Notes: generated from the letters alone by a model not told the origin. 64,000 nucleotides of DNA from Methylosinus sp. PW1 (GCF_000745215.1 NZ_JQNK01000008.1:558001-622000); one strand, 5' to 3'; counted from the stretch's first letter, positions 1 to 9,071 are shown. Translations and numbers: made by a program.

Positions 1-297
1 GCCGGGATAGAGTTCCGCGGCGAGCCTGTCGATCGCCTCGGGAACCTCCTCGATGAAATGCGCGCCGTATATGTCCGCCGCGCGGCGCGTCTGCGCGACA
101 TTCTCGTCATAGGGGACGAGATAGAGCGGCAGATGCGCGTTGGTCTGCGCATAGCTCTCGAGGAAGGGGAGCAGCCAGTCGATGATCTTGTCATTGCCGA
201 CGATGGCGATCCCATAACGCTTGCCAGCGGCGGCCCCGCTCTGGTCCGGGGCGGAGCGTAGTGGGGAAAAATCTGGATTTGCGGGTCGAAGGCTCAT
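1..297 (-). CDS. Partial glycosyltransferase-like protein (N-terminal part)
   Basis: The first 99 codons of a minus-strand gene lie here and run off the left edge. The ATG is at 295-297. After a short N-terminal tail the protein reads YGIAIVGNDKIIDWLLPFLES and continues with LPLYLVPYDENV. This looks like the first beta-alpha units of a nucleotide-diphospho-sugar transferase fold, in which an initial strand with an Asn-Asp pair is followed by a helix carrying Leu-Pro-Phe. The two genes downstream, on the other strand, are glycosyltransferases, which supports a role in surface polysaccharide synthesis. The catalytic part is outside the window, so the assignment rests on fold resemblance and context and is tentative. 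Confidence 0.5.
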   Translation of the reverse strand, partial: MSLRPANPDFSPLRSAPDQSGAAAGKRYGIAIVGNDKIIDWLLPFLESYAQTNAHLPLYLVPYDENVAQTRRAADIYGAHFIEEVPEAIDRLAAELYPG

Positions 298-324
298 ATA
301 CCCCGTCTACTTGGAAACGCCGCC

Positions 325-568
325 GCAGGGCAAGCGGGGGCGGACGGACGGCGCCGGAGTCGGGGGAGGTGGAAACGCGCAGGAAGAGGCGTTTCCACCT
401 CCCCCTTCGAGGGGGGAGGTCGAGCGCCGAAGGCGCTCGGGAGGGGGTGACGCCCCGAGTCTCGGGCCTTCACCCCACCCCGTCCGGCCATAGGGCGTTC
501 TGAAAGAACGCCCGTCGCAAGCGCCGGGCTATGGCCGGCCGACCCTCCCCCTGAAGGGGAGGGTGAGG
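325..568. repeat. Intergenic palindromic repeat cluster (family C)
   Basis: The 377-bp gap between the two flanking genes holds nested inverted repeats and no convincing gene. Visible arms include GGAGGTGGAAACGC pairing with GCGTTTCCACCTCC around 365-412, GAGCGCCGAAGGCGCTC at 422-438, GGGCGTTCTGAAAGAACGCCC at 493-513, and CCCTCCCCCTGAAGGGGAGGG around 543-563. The C/G-run arms resemble repeats of families A and B elsewhere in the window, but the core differs. Confidence 0.7.
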
Positions 569-674
569 GCGCCATGCGTCCCATCGTCGCGCGGAACGGG
601 AGGGGTCGATCGAGCAGCTGGTTTCCAATGACGCTTCCGTCGCCGCAGGCCCACTCGCGGGGAAGACGGTCGCG

Positions 675-1862
675 GTGGTTCACGCCGCCTGGCATTCCTG
701 CGGCAGCTATCAGGTCAATGTAAGCCAGCTCGAGGCCTATCGCGCGCTCGGCGCGCGGACGATCTCCGTCGCTCTGATGGACGCGCCAGCCCCACGTCCG
801 CCGCATGGGCCGCGCTGGGAGGCCTATTTCGCCGCTTCCGCCGATCTGCCGGCCGATAAGCGCTATTTCTGCGGTCCGAGCCGGCTCGCCGCCCTCTCGC
901 CGTCCTTTCTCGCGCACGCGTGGTGGCGGCTGATTCATGGCGATCAGGCGACCTGGCTCGTCGAGCTCGCCAAGCTCGTCGATCTTCCTCCGGGCCTCGC
1001 AGACGAGAATGTCGATCTCGTGCATGCGAATCATTATTTCACGCTGCCCTTTGTTGCTCGACTGCTTCGTGGAAGAAATACGCCGGTCATGGTCGAGACG
1101 CAGGACATACAAGCGCGACAATATATTCTGCGCAATCAAGGCGGCTTCTTCCTGCCGCCCTATGTGTCCTATGACGACATGCTGTCGATTGAGCTCGAGT
1201 GGATGCGCGCGGCGGATATCTGCATACATCTCAATGAGGAGGAGCGGGCGGAGTTCGCCCGTCTGCTGCCGCAGGCGCGCCATCGTCTCGTCTATCCCGC
1301 CATCGCGCCGGTTCCCTGCGGGCCGGGCGGCGATCGCATCATCATCGTCGCCAGCGACAATTACGGAAATTTCGTCAGCCTGCGCTGGTTCCTGCGCGAG
1401 GTCGCGCCGCTCGCCCCTGGCGTCGAGGTGGAGATCTACGGCAATATCGACTCGGGCGTGAAGCGCCTCGACAAATCGCTCTACGAGTCCCATCGGGCGT
1501 TGTTCAAGGGGCGCGTCGACGATATCGGCGCGGTCTATGCGCAGGCCGCCTGCGTGCTGCTGCCCACAGTCGAAGGTCATGGCCTCTCGGTGAAGGCGGT
1601 GGAGGCGATGGCGAGCGGCGCGCCGCTCATCGCCACACGCCGGGCCTTTCGCGGCATGGCCATCGATCCCGAGCGGCTCGGCAATGTCATTCTCGCCGAT
1701 GAGGCCGCCGATTTCGCCGCCGCTCTGCGCGAGATCGGCCAGCGTCGCGACGCTGGCGCGCGCGAAGTCTCCGACACGCGCCGCCTCTATGACGATATGT
1801 TCAGCCCCGCCGCCTATGCGCGCGCCTTGCGCGAGACGGCCGCGCCGTTGCTCGCGCGATGA
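675..1862 (+). CDS. Glycosyltransferase, GT4-like (first of a tandem pair)
   Basis: Predicted GT-B-fold glycosyltransferase of 395 residues from the GTG at 675. The C-terminal half contains GHGLSVKAVEAMASGAPL, the Gly-rich/Glu region that binds the sugar nucleotide in GT4-type enzymes. It aligns along its length with the next gene, sharing HAAWHSCG / HPAWHSCG, a DxQARQ helix and the same C-terminal motif. The start is a problem. Codons just upstream read PLAGKTVAV, matching PLAGRHVAI near the N-terminus of the paralogue, so the original protein began further upstream. The frame has no ATG, GTG or TTG between the stop at 564-566 and 675. The GGGGAAG at 659-665 could serve the GTG. Substrate unknown; surface polysaccharide is likely from context. 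Confidence 0.8.
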   Translation: MVHAAWHSCGSYQVNVSQLEAYRALGARTISVALMDAPAPRPPHGPRWEAYFAASADLPADKRYFCGPSRLAALSPSFLAHAWWRLIHGDQATWLVELAKLVDLPPGLADENVDLVHANHYFTLPFVARLLRGRNTPVMVETQDIQARQYILRNQGGFFLPPYVSYDDMLSIELEWMRAADICIHLNEEERAEFARLLPQARHRLVYPAIAPVPCGPGGDRIIIVASDNYGNFVSLRWFLREVAPLAPGVEVEIYGNIDSGVKRLDKSLYESHRALFKGRVDDIGAVYAQAACVLLPTVEGHGLSVKAVEAMASGAPLIATRRAFRGMAIDPERLGNVILADEAADFAAALREIGQRRDAGAREVSDTRRLYDDMFSPAAYARALRETAAPLLAR

Positions 1863-3103
1863 AAGACACTGCTTCTCTGCCTCTCGCCGGGCGTCATGTC
1901 GCCATTGTGCATCCGGCCTGGCATTCCTGCGGCACATATCGCGTCGTGCTGGGGCAGGTCGCCGCCTATCGCGCGCTCGGCGCCCGCGTCGCGCCGGTCG
2001 CCATATGCGATCTGCCCGGCTTCACGCCGGAGCGCGCCTGGCGCTGGCGCGCTTTCGTCGAGGCGACGCCGGAGCTCTCGCGGGGCGAGCGTTGGTTCGG
2101 CGGCGCGCCTTTCCACGCTTTCGCGACGCCGCGCTTTCTGCGCGATGTTCTGTGGCCTTATCTGCATGGCGATCAGGCCATTATTCGCGCCGGCGTGGCC
2201 GAGCGCGCGGAGCTGGCGCTGGGCCTCATGGATCGGCGCTTCGATCTCGTGCATTGCAATCATTTCTTCCTGATGTCGGCGGCGAAGCGCCTCGCGCGCG
2301 GCGCGCCCATAATGCTCGACAGTCATGATCTGCAGGCGCGCCAATTCGCGCTGATGAACGAGCATAGGCCCTGGCTGCCGCCGCGCGTGACCTATGAGCA
2401 AATGCTCGCCCGCGAGCTGGAGCTGATGCGCGGCGCCGATCTTCTGCTGCATCTCAATGCGCAGGAATATGATGATTTCCGCGCGCTGCTGCCGGAAAAA
2501 GAGCATGCGCTGCTCTATCCGAGCGCGCCGGAAGCGCCGCTCGGCCCCGGCGGCGAGGATATTCTGCTCGTCGCCAGCAACAATAGCGCCAATGTCGATA
2601 GCGTTTGCTGGTTTCTGCGCGAGGTTCTCGGCGATACGCGCATTCCGCATTTGCGCATCGTCGGCAATGTCGACGCCGGAGTGAAGGCGCGCGACCCCGC
2701 TCTCTTCGCGGCGCATCGCGCATCCTTCGTCGGCCGCGTCGACGATCCCGGCGCCGCCTATGCGACGGCGCGGCTCGTGCTGCTGCCGACGATCAGCGGC
2801 CATGGCCTCTCCATCAAAACGGTGGAGGCGCTGGCGAGCGGCCTGCCACTCCTCTCGACGAGCCACGCTTTTCGCGGAATGCATGTCGATCTCACGCGCT
2901 TCGCCGATGTGACGATCGCCGACAACGCCGAAGATTTCGCGCGCGCGTTGAAGGCCGCGGCGGCCGATGCGCGCGTTCCGGGCGAGGCGCAGCGCGCGGC
3001 GAGCGAGATGCGCCGCTTCTATGACGCGCATTTCTCTCTCGACGCCTATCGCGCCAATCTCGCCGCTCTGGCGCCGGCGCTCATCGGCGCGCGTCACACA
3101 TAA
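1859..3103 (+). CDS. Glycosyltransferase, GT4-like (second of a tandem pair)
   Basis: A 414-residue predicted GT-B glycosyltransferase. Its ATG overlaps the stop of the preceding paralogue (ATGA), which indicates translational coupling and a shared pathway. It retains an N-terminal segment MKDTASLPLAGRHVAIVHP that the first copy has lost from its annotatable start. The C-terminal sugar-nucleotide region reads GHGLSIKTVEALASGLPLLS, with the conserved Glu typical of GT4-like enzymes. The two proteins arose by duplication and have diverged substantially, so they probably add different sugars. Its 3' end overlaps the convergent patatin gene by about 10 bp. No signal peptide or membrane segment is evident, so it should act in the cytoplasm or at the inner face of the membrane. 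Confidence 0.85.
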   Translation: MKDTASLPLAGRHVAIVHPAWHSCGTYRVVLGQVAAYRALGARVAPVAICDLPGFTPERAWRWRAFVEATPELSRGERWFGGAPFHAFATPRFLRDVLWPYLHGDQAIIRAGVAERAELALGLMDRRFDLVHCNHFFLMSAAKRLARGAPIMLDSHDLQARQFALMNEHRPWLPPRVTYEQMLARELELMRGADLLLHLNAQEYDDFRALLPEKEHALLYPSAPEAPLGPGGEDILLVASNNSANVDSVCWFLREVLGDTRIPHLRIVGNVDAGVKARDPALFAAHRASFVGRVDDPGAAYATARLVLLPTISGHGLSIKTVEALASGLPLLSTSHAFRGMHVDLTRFADVTIADNAEDFARALKAAAADARVPGEAQRAASEMRRFYDAHFSLDAYRANLAALAPALIGARHT

Positions 3104-4170
3104 TCCAGCATAGCCGCGAGATCGAAGCTCGAGCGCTCGCCCAGCGCATCGCCATTGCGCTCGAGAAACGCCTCCGCGCGGCGCCGTCCTTCCTCGCGCA
3201 GCATCAGCAGGAAATCCCATTCGGCGATCAGCTTGGAGGAGGCCGACAGCTCCGCCGCCATATCGGTCGCAATGGCGTGAATGCGCATGGAGGCCCAGCG
3301 CGCGCCTTCGCTATGGCCGGGATCGGCGACCTCGCGCAGCAGCGCGATCATGCGCAGCTCCTTGAGCAATGGCGAGTTGAAGGAAATCTCGTTCAGCCGG
3401 TTCAAAATATCGATCGCGCTGCGCGGCGTCTCCTTGCGCTCGATCGGATTGACCTGCACCAATATCGTGTCCTGCGACGCGCATTCGCGCACCAGCGGCG
3501 TGATGGTCGGATTGCCGGCGTAGCCGCCGTCCCAATAGGCCTCGCCGTCGATTTCTATCGCCTGGAACATGGTCGGCAGGCAGGCGGAGGCGAGCAGCGC
3601 CTCGGCGGAAAGGTCGGCGTTGCGAAAGACGCGCGCGCGGCCGGTGCGCACATTGGTCGCCGTCACGAAGAGCTTGATCGGCGAGCGCGACAGACGCTCG
3701 AAATCGATGGTCTCGCATAATATGTCGCGCAGCGGATTGGCGCCGGCGGGGTTGAGATCATAGGGCGAGACGAGCCGTGAAGATAAATCCATGGCGAGAA
3801 AGGCCGGCGAATTGTCGAGCGTCCAGCGGCCGAGCAGCACATCCAGCGGGCTGCGCTGCAGCGGGCTGAAGCGCGCCGCGGCGGCGACGCGCCGCCAGAA
3901 CTCCTCCATCGCCGCGCGGGCGCCCTCGACGCCGCCCTGCGAGAACCCATGGATCAGCGCGGCGGCGTTCATCGCTCCGGCGGAAGTGCCGGAGACCCCG
4001 TCTATGCGCAGCCAGGGCTCCTCGATCAGCCGATCGAGAACGCCCCAGGTGAAGGCGCCATGCGCTCCGCCGCCCTGCAAAGCCAGATCGACGAGGATTT
4101 CGTCTCGCATCGCGCCCGTCCCGCCCAAAATCACATCCAGGAGAGATAGGGCGTCGGCTTCGCTCGCCAT
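3094..4170 (-). CDS. Patatin-like phospholipase family protein
   Basis: Predicted serine lipid acyl hydrolase of about 358 residues from the ATG at 4168-4170. The oxyanion loop GGGAHG lies at residues 33-38, the nucleophile elbow GTSAG has Ser at 63, and the catalytic-dyad Asp is in DGGYAG further on. All patatin hallmarks are therefore present. A shorter start at 4108-4110 (MRDEILVDLALQ), preceded by GGGCGGGACGGG on the coding strand, is equally plausible because the fold begins there. The longest open frame reaches 4263 but would overlap the toxin-antitoxin promoter and is unlikely. The gene is convergent with the glycosyltransferases. Substrate and location are unknown; no signal peptide is seen. 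Confidence 0.85.
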   Translation of the reverse strand: MASEADALSLLDVILGGTGAMRDEILVDLALQGGGAHGAFTWGVLDRLIEEPWLRIDGVSGTSAGAMNAAALIHGFSQGGVEGARAAMEEFWRRVAAAARFSPLQRSPLDVLLGRWTLDNSPAFLAMDLSSRLVSPYDLNPAGANPLRDILCETIDFERLSRSPIKLFVTATNVRTGRARVFRNADLSAEALLASACLPTMFQAIEIDGEAYWDGGYAGNPTITPLVRECASQDTILVQVNPIERKETPRSAIDILNRLNEISFNSPLLKELRMIALLREVADPGHSEGARWASMRIHAIATDMAAELSASSKLIAEWDFLLMLREEGRRRAEAFLERNGDALGERSSFDLAAMLDYV

Positions 4171-4186
4171 CCCGCGCGGCTCGTGC

Positions 4187-4201
4187 TGGCATAATATGCC
4201 A
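4187..4201 (+). promoter_or_regulatory. Candidate ParD operator (15-bp palindrome)
   Basis: TGGCATAATATGCCA is a perfect palindrome with a single central base, lying just upstream of the antitoxin start and overlapping a CATAAT-like -10. ParD-type antitoxins normally repress their own operon by binding such sites, so autoregulation is inferred. It also lies immediately upstream of the divergent patatin gene. Confidence 0.5.
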
Positions 4202-4237
4202 AAGGAGGCTATGATTATTAAAAGCGAGGAGTCCGCC

Positions 4238-4519
4238 ATGCCGACCCGCAATGTCGTCCTCACGGAGAGGCAGGAAAGCTTGATCGAGGCGCTCGTTCAG
4301 AGCGGACGCTATCAGAATGCGAGCGAGGTTCTGCGGGAAGGCCTGCGCCTCGTCGAGAGCCGTGAGATCGAGGAGGCGCGCAAGCTCGAAGCTCTGCGCA
4401 GCGCAGCGCGAGACGGCGCTTCGGCTTTCGATCGCGCGGAATTCAAAGAATTCGCGGACGCCTCCGCGCTTCTCGCCCATCTCGACGCGCTCGCCGCTTC
4501 CGGGGCCGTGGAAAAGTGA
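4238..4519 (+). CDS. parD: Type II antitoxin, ParD-like
   Basis: A 93-residue antitoxin. The N-terminal ribbon-helix-helix (NVVLTERQESLIEALVQSG, then YQNASEVLREGLRL) is the ParD/CopG DNA-binding fold, and an acidic C-terminal helix would wrap the toxin. The ATG at 4238 has GAGGAG at 4226-4231 with good spacing. An in-frame ATG at 4211 follows AAGGAGG by only two bases, too close for normal initiation. The stop overlaps the toxin start (GTGA), the standard coupled arrangement. Expected to bind ParE and to repress the operon through the palindrome at 4187-4201. Confidence 0.88.
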   Translation: MPTRNVVLTERQESLIEALVQSGRYQNASEVLREGLRLVESREIEEARKLEALRSAARDGASAFDRAEFKEFADASALLAHLDALAASGAVEK

Positions 4520-4860
4520 CTGAGGCGCCTTGGCGCATCCGCCTCGGCGCCGAGGCGGAGCGCGATTTTCTGCGTATTCTGCAATATACGGCGGAGACCT
4601 TCGGGTCGCGTCAGATGACGATTTATAAAGCGACGCTCATGGACGCCCTCGCCGAGCTGGCGCAAGGGCCGAATGTGGCGGGTAGCATGGCGCGCGACGA
4701 AATCCTTCCGGGGCTTCGTACGCTCCATTTGGCGCGGCGCGGTCGCCGCGGACGGCATTTCATCATGTATCGCAGGGCGGAGGGGAAGGTCGTCGAAGTG
4801 CTGCGCATCCTGCATGACGCCATGGACCTCGCTCGGCATATTCCGCCGGATATCGGTTGA
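4516..4860 (+). CDS. parE: Type II toxin, ParE/RelE superfamily
   Basis: A 114-residue toxin starting at a GTG inside the antitoxin stop. It has the family pattern: a basic N-terminal strand (RIRLGAEAERDFLRI), a helix with QMTIYKATLMDALAEL, then GLRTLHLARRGRRGRHFIMYRR and a final strand VVEVLRILHDAMD. That end pattern (R-x-L followed by HDxMD) is common to ParE toxins. ParE proteins generally poison DNA gyrase, while RelE relatives cleave mRNA; sequence alone does not decide between them. No frameshift or truncation is visible, so the module looks intact. Confidence 0.87.
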   Translation: MTEAPWRIRLGAEAERDFLRILQYTAETFGSRQMTIYKATLMDALAELAQGPNVAGSMARDEILPGLRTLHLARRGRRGRHFIMYRRAEGKVVEVLRILHDAMDLARHIPPDIG

Positions 4861-4959
4861 CGCTGTCGCCGGCATGGCGCGGAGCGCCTTTTTGAAATCC
4901 CTTCGCTCCTTCGCGCAGACCGGGCTTGACCCGCGCCGCCGAGGCGCCATTCTTCCGTC

Positions 4960-6048
4960 ATGATCCGCATGGGCCATCCGCTCCCTCCCGCCGGCGCGCA
5001 GAGCTTCGCCAATCTCGGCGACCGGCCGCGCGAAATCTTTCGCCAGATCGTCGACACCTATCTGTCGAGCGGCGATCCCGTCGGCTCGCGCCAGCTGTCG
5101 CGGCTGCTGCCCATGGCGCTGTCGCCGGCCTCGGTGCGCAATGTGATGCAGGATTTGGAGGAGCTCGGCCTCGTCTATGCGCCGCACACCAGCGCCGGCC
5201 GCCTGCCCACCGAGCTCGGCCTGCGCTTTTTCGTCGATTCTCTGCTGCAGATCGGCGACGTCGCGGAGGATGAGCGCGCCCAGATCGAGGCGCAGGTCGA
5301 GGCCGCCTCCAAGGACCATGACCTCGAGGGCGTGCTGGCCGAGGCTACGAGCCTGCTCTCCGGCCTCACCCGCGGCGCCGCCGTGGTGGTGACGAGCAAG
5401 GACAATGCGCGGCTGAAGCAGATCGAGTTCGTGCGCCTCGAGCCGGAGCGCGCGCTGGCCATTCTCGTCGGCGAGGACGGCTCGGTCGAAAATCGCGTGC
5501 TGCAGGTGCCGCGCGATCTGCCGGCCTCCTCGCTGATCGAGGCGGCTAATTATCTCAACGCCCGCATTCGCGGCCTCACCCTCGGCCAGGTCCGCTCGGA
5601 GATAGAGGATGCGCGCAAGGCCGCGCAGACCGAGCTCGACGAATTGACCGCCCGGCTCGTCGACGCTGGGCTCGCCAGCTGGGGCGGGGCGGGGGCGGAG
5701 CATCGCCAGCTCATCGTGCGCGGGCAGGCCAATCTGCTCGAGGATTTGACGGCGATGGCCGATCTCGAGCGCATCCGCCTCCTCTTCTCCGATCTCGAGA
5801 CCAAGACCGAGGTCATCGATCTCCTGGAGCGCGCCGAGACCGGGGAGGGCGTGCGCATCTTCATCGGCTCGGAAAACCGGCTGTTCTCGCTCTCCGGCTC
5901 GTCCATGATCGCCGCGCCGCTGCGTGACGGCAATAAGCGCATCGTCGGCGCGCTCGGCATCATCGGCCCGACGCGGCTCAATTACGCGCGCATTGTGCCC
6001 ATGGTGGATTACACGGCGAAAGTGGTGGCGCGCGTCGTCGGCGGGTGA
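4960..6048 (+). CDS. hrcA: Heat-inducible transcription repressor HrcA
   Basis: HrcA represses groESL and other heat-shock genes by binding CIRCE elements, and its folding depends on GroEL. The 362-residue length fits. The N-terminal winged helix has [20 protein letters not shown] and [17 protein letters not shown] followed by [10 protein letters not shown], all diagnostic. The C-terminal GAF-like region ends [18 protein letters not shown], the family signature. Starts at 4960 or 4969 are both possible and neither has a strong ribosome site. No CIRCE repeat is seen upstream, so the regulated chaperonin genes are probably elsewhere. In many alphaproteobacteria hrcA is followed by grpE, but here an unrelated gene follows. 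Confidence 0.95.
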   Translation: MIRMGHPLPPAGAQSFANLGDRPREIFRQIVDTYLSSGDPVGSRQLSRLLPMALSPASVRNVMQDLEELGLVYAPHTSAGRLPTELGLRFFVDSLLQIGDVAEDERAQIEAQVEAASKDHDLEGVLAEATSLLSGLTRGAAVVVTSKDNARLKQIEFVRLEPERALAILVGEDGSVENRVLQVPRDLPASSLIEAANYLNARIRGLTLGQVRSEIEDARKAAQTELDELTARLVDAGLASWGGAGAEHRQLIVRGQANLLEDLTAMADLERIRLLFSDLETKTEVIDLLERAETGEGVRIFIGSENRLFSLSGSSMIAAPLRDGNKRIVGALGIIGPTRLNYARIVPMVDYTAKVVARVVGG

Positions 6049-6117
6049 CTAGCCGCCGCATAAGTTAGCACTGTTGAAGGCGTTGCTTCGACAAACTTGT
6101 TTCACGTGGATTTCATC

Positions 6118-6783
6118 ATGGAAATTCGTTCAATCGCTAAACGTGTATGGAGCCACTGCCGAGTTTGTGCGCGGCTTACGAAACACGAGGTCTTGGCCGA
6201 AGATGAGAGCGTTACACATGACGACGACCTGGTTCTCCAGTGGGTCGATCGTTTCGAAATGGTCAAATGTTTGGGTTGTGAAACGGTTGCTTTGCGACAC
6301 GTCTCCGGTTGGGTCGATGCTCCTGATGATATGACTATCATCACTTATCCTCCTCCGATGGCTCGGCGAGTTCCTTTGTGGCTTTCTCCCGTGCGACTTC
6401 CAGTAGAGAATCACATTCCACAGCTAATTCATGACCTCATGCGAGAGACGTACACAGCGGTTCAAAATAATTCGCGTCGACTTGCTGCGATGGGAGTGCG
6501 AGCCACGTTAGAGGCCGTGATGGTCGAGAAAGTCGGCGATTTTCATAGCTTTGCGGCGAATCTCGATAAGTTCAAGGGCGCTGGATATATTTCCGAACGT
6601 CAATTGGATGTGCTTACTAGCATATTAGAGGCGGGCCATGCGGCAATCCACAGGGCATGGGAGCCCTCAGCGGAAGATATTAGCAAACTTCTTGATGTCG
6701 CAGAAAGCATTATTGCGTCGGTCTATCTCCACGAAAAGCAAGCCGAGGAGTTGATGGCAAATGTCCCTAAGAGAAGGCGTTAG
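6118..6783 (+). CDS. DUF4145 domain-containing protein with N-terminal Cys pairs
   Basis: A 221-residue protein from the ATG at 6118; an in-frame TTG at 6097 is less likely. The N-terminus has two cysteine pairs, CRVC near residue 14 and CLGC near residue 50, suggesting a zinc ribbon. The C-terminal half (RRLAAMGVRATLEAVM..., GYISERQLDVLTSILEAGHAAIHR..., PSAEDISKLLDVAESI) matches the helical DUF4145 domain found in defence- and nuclease-associated proteins. Base composition is clearly poorer in G+C and richer in rare codons than both neighbours, a sign of horizontal acquisition. It stands alone between hrcA and amt with no visible partner or mobility gene. Function unknown. Confidence 0.7.
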   Translation: MEIRSIAKRVWSHCRVCARLTKHEVLAEDESVTHDDDLVLQWVDRFEMVKCLGCETVALRHVSGWVDAPDDMTIITYPPPMARRVPLWLSPVRLPVENHIPQLIHDLMRETYTAVQNNSRRLAAMGVRATLEAVMVEKVGDFHSFAANLDKFKGAGYISERQLDVLTSILEAGHAAIHRAWEPSAEDISKLLDVAESIIASVYLHEKQAEELMANVPKRRR

Positions 6784-6832
6784 ATGTAAATCGGCAAAAC
6801 CCCTTTAAAAATGCCTATTTCCATTAGACAAA

Positions 6833-6856
6833 AACGGCGCCCCGAAGGGCGCCGTT
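6833..6856 (-). terminator. Rho-independent terminator after amt
   Basis: AACGGCGCCC and GGGCGCCGTT form a perfect 10-bp stem. Read on the minus strand, the loop is TTCG, giving the very stable C(UUCG)G tetraloop, and a TTTTT run follows. It sits 23 bp past the amt stop and could also block read-through from the plus-strand gene. Confidence 0.9.
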
Positions 6857-6878
6857 CTGCTTTCGTGAGACGAAGCTC

Positions 6879-8384
6879 TCAGTAGTTGTAGGCGCGCTCG
6901 CCGTGCTCGGCGATGTCGAGGCCCTCGCGCTCCTGATCCGGAGCGACGCGCAGGCCGATCACCACATCGACGATCTTGTAGAGGATCGCCGAGCCTATGC
7001 CGGAGTAGAGGATGGTCGCGCCGACGGCGGTCGCCTGCGAGATCAACTGCTGCACGAGATCGTATTTGCCGGCGAAATTCTCGCCGATGTTGGTGTAGTC
7101 GGTGATGCCGACGCCGCCGAGGTCCGGGCTCACCAGAATGCCCGTCGCCAGAGCGCCGGTGATGCCGCCGATGGCGTGCACGCCGAACACGTCGAGCGAG
7201 TCGTCATAGCCGAAGAGGTTCTTCACCTTGGAGACGAAGAACAGGCTGATCGGCGAGACGATGAAGCCGAGCGCGATGGAGCCGATCGGACCGGCGTAGC
7301 CGGAGGCCGGCGTCACCGCGACGAGGCCGGCGACGGCGCCCGAGATCAGGCCGAGCAGCGACGGCTTGCCCTTCAGCGCCCATTCCGCCAGCAGCCAGGA
7401 GAGCGCCGCCGCGGCGGTCGCCACCATGGTGTTGACGAAGGCGAGCGCCGTCGTGCCATTGGCCTCGAGGTTGGAGCCGGCGTTGAAGCCGAACCAGCCC
7501 ACCCACAGCAGCGAGGCGCCGACCATGGACAGCGTCAGCGAGTGAGGCGGCAGCGCCTCCTTGCCATAGCCGATGCGCTTGCCGAGGATCAGCGCGCCGA
7601 CGAAGCCGGCGATGCCCGCGTTGATGTGGACGACGGTGCCGCCGGCAAAGTCCAGCGCGCCCGTGCCATGCATCCAGGGAGCGAGGCCGCCGGCGATCCA
7701 GCCGACCGAGCCGATCAGCGTGTCGATCTCGCCCTGAGCGGCGGTCTTGGCTTCATCCGTCGTGGCGGCGGCGAGCTTGGTGGCCGCGTCGACAATGGCG
7801 TTCGGATCGGCGACGCCCCACACCCAATGCGCGACCGGGAAATAGATGATCGTCACCCACAGCAGCACGAACACGAAGGCCGCCGAGAATTTGATGCGCT
7901 CGGCGAAGGCGCCGATGATGAGCGCCGGCGTGATCATGGCGAAGGTCATCTGGAACACGAAATAGGCGTATTCCGGAATGACATGGCCGGGGGTGAAGGT
8001 CGGCGCGTTGGAGGAGGCGTCCACGCCCTTCAGGAACAGCTTGTTGAAGCCGCCGATATAGGCGTTGAGCGAGCCGCCGTCGCCGAAGGCGAGCGAATAG
8101 CCGTAGAGCGTCCAGACGACGCCGACCAGCGCGACGATCGCGAAGGTCTGCGTGAGCACGGACAGCATGTTCTTCGAGCGCACCAGGCCGCCGTAGAACA
8201 GAGCGAGGCCCGGGACGGACATCATCAGCACCAGCGCCGAGGAAATGAGCACCCAGGCCGTGTCGCCAGGATTGGGAACGGGCGCGTTGCCGGCGGCGAG
8301 CGCGGGGTCGGCGAGGCTCACGGCGATCGCCGCGCCGACGAGAGTCGAAGCCGCAGACAGGCTCCGAGGCAGACGAAGTCTCAT
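6879..8384 (-). CDS. amtB: Ammonium transporter Amt/AmtB
   Basis: Inner-membrane ammonium channel of 501 residues. A cleavable signal peptide (MRLRLPRSL... to DPALAAG) precedes eleven membrane segments. GLALFYGGLVRSKN near residue 60, the pore region and the late segment FGVHAIGGITGALATG (pore His) are all present, and the C-terminal cytoplasmic tail ends in GERAYNY. AGGAG lies six bases before the ATG. It is the second gene of a glnK-amtB operon, 31 bp after glnK, in which GlnK plugs the channel when nitrogen is sufficient. Expression is probably nitrogen-controlled through the candidate sigma-54 promoter upstream of glnK. Confidence 0.96.
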   Translation of the reverse strand: MRLRLPRSLSAASTLVGAAIAVSLADPALAAGNAPVPNPGDTAWVLISSALVLMMSVPGLALFYGGLVRSKNMLSVLTQTFAIVALVGVVWTLYGYSLAFGDGGSLNAYIGGFNKLFLKGVDASSNAPTFTPGHVIPEYAYFVFQMTFAMITPALIIGAFAERIKFSAAFVFVLLWVTIIYFPVAHWVWGVADPNAIVDAATKLAAATTDEAKTAAQGEIDTLIGSVGWIAGGLAPWMHGTGALDFAGGTVVHINAGIAGFVGALILGKRIGYGKEALPPHSLTLSMVGASLLWVGWFGFNAGSNLEANGTTALAFVNTMVATAAAALSWLLAEWALKGKPSLLGLISGAVAGLVAVTPASGYAGPIGSIALGFIVSPISLFFVSKVKNLFGYDDSLDVFGVHAIGGITGALATGILVSPDLGGVGITDYTNIGENFAGKYDLVQQLISQATAVGATILYSGIGSAILYKIVDVVIGLRVAPDQEREGLDIAEHGERAYNY

Positions 8385-8415
8385 TTGGAACTCCTGGTGA
8401 TTTTTCGAGAGTGGG

Positions 8416-8854
<439 letters not shown>

Positions 8855-8864
8855 GCCGCGAACC

Positions 8865-8880
8865 TTCAAATGCCGTGCCA
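8865..8880 (-). promoter_or_regulatory. Candidate sigma-54 promoter for glnK-amtB
   Basis: On the minus strand the sequence reads CTGGCACGGCATTTGAA, close to the -24/-12 consensus YTGGCACG-N4-TTGCW with one mismatch in the -12 GC. Start would be about 100 bases before the glnK ATG. Sigma-54/NtrC control of glnK-amtB is well established in proteobacteria. Confidence 0.55.
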
Positions 8881-9032
8881 GCTCTCGCGCCGCCTTGCCG
8901 CGAGACACGAATTGGAAAAGAACTGCGAAACAAATCAAATCCGTGGCGAAGCGACGCAGGAGATGGGAAGCGCGCTGCGCAAAGGGTTTGCGCCCGCGGC
9001 CGTGAGGCGCGGCGAGAGGGCGGGGGAAAGCG

Positions 9033-9063
9033 TAGGCGCCTGCAAAAAGGCAGCAGGCGCCTA
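9033..9063 (-). terminator. Terminator-like hairpin after tesB
   Basis: TAGGCGCCTGC and GCAGGCGCCTA form a perfect 11-bp stem around a 9-base loop, 9 bp beyond the tesB stop. The T-run on the minus strand is poor, so efficiency is uncertain. Confidence 0.55.
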
Positions 9064-9071
9064 TGAAACAG

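Noticed and set aside
294..1937. Long open frame on the minus strand (547 codons) over the first glycosyltransferase
   Set aside because: Arg/Ala/Glu-rich composition and no recognisable motif; it is antisense to a gene with clear GT4 motifs and arises from high GC content.
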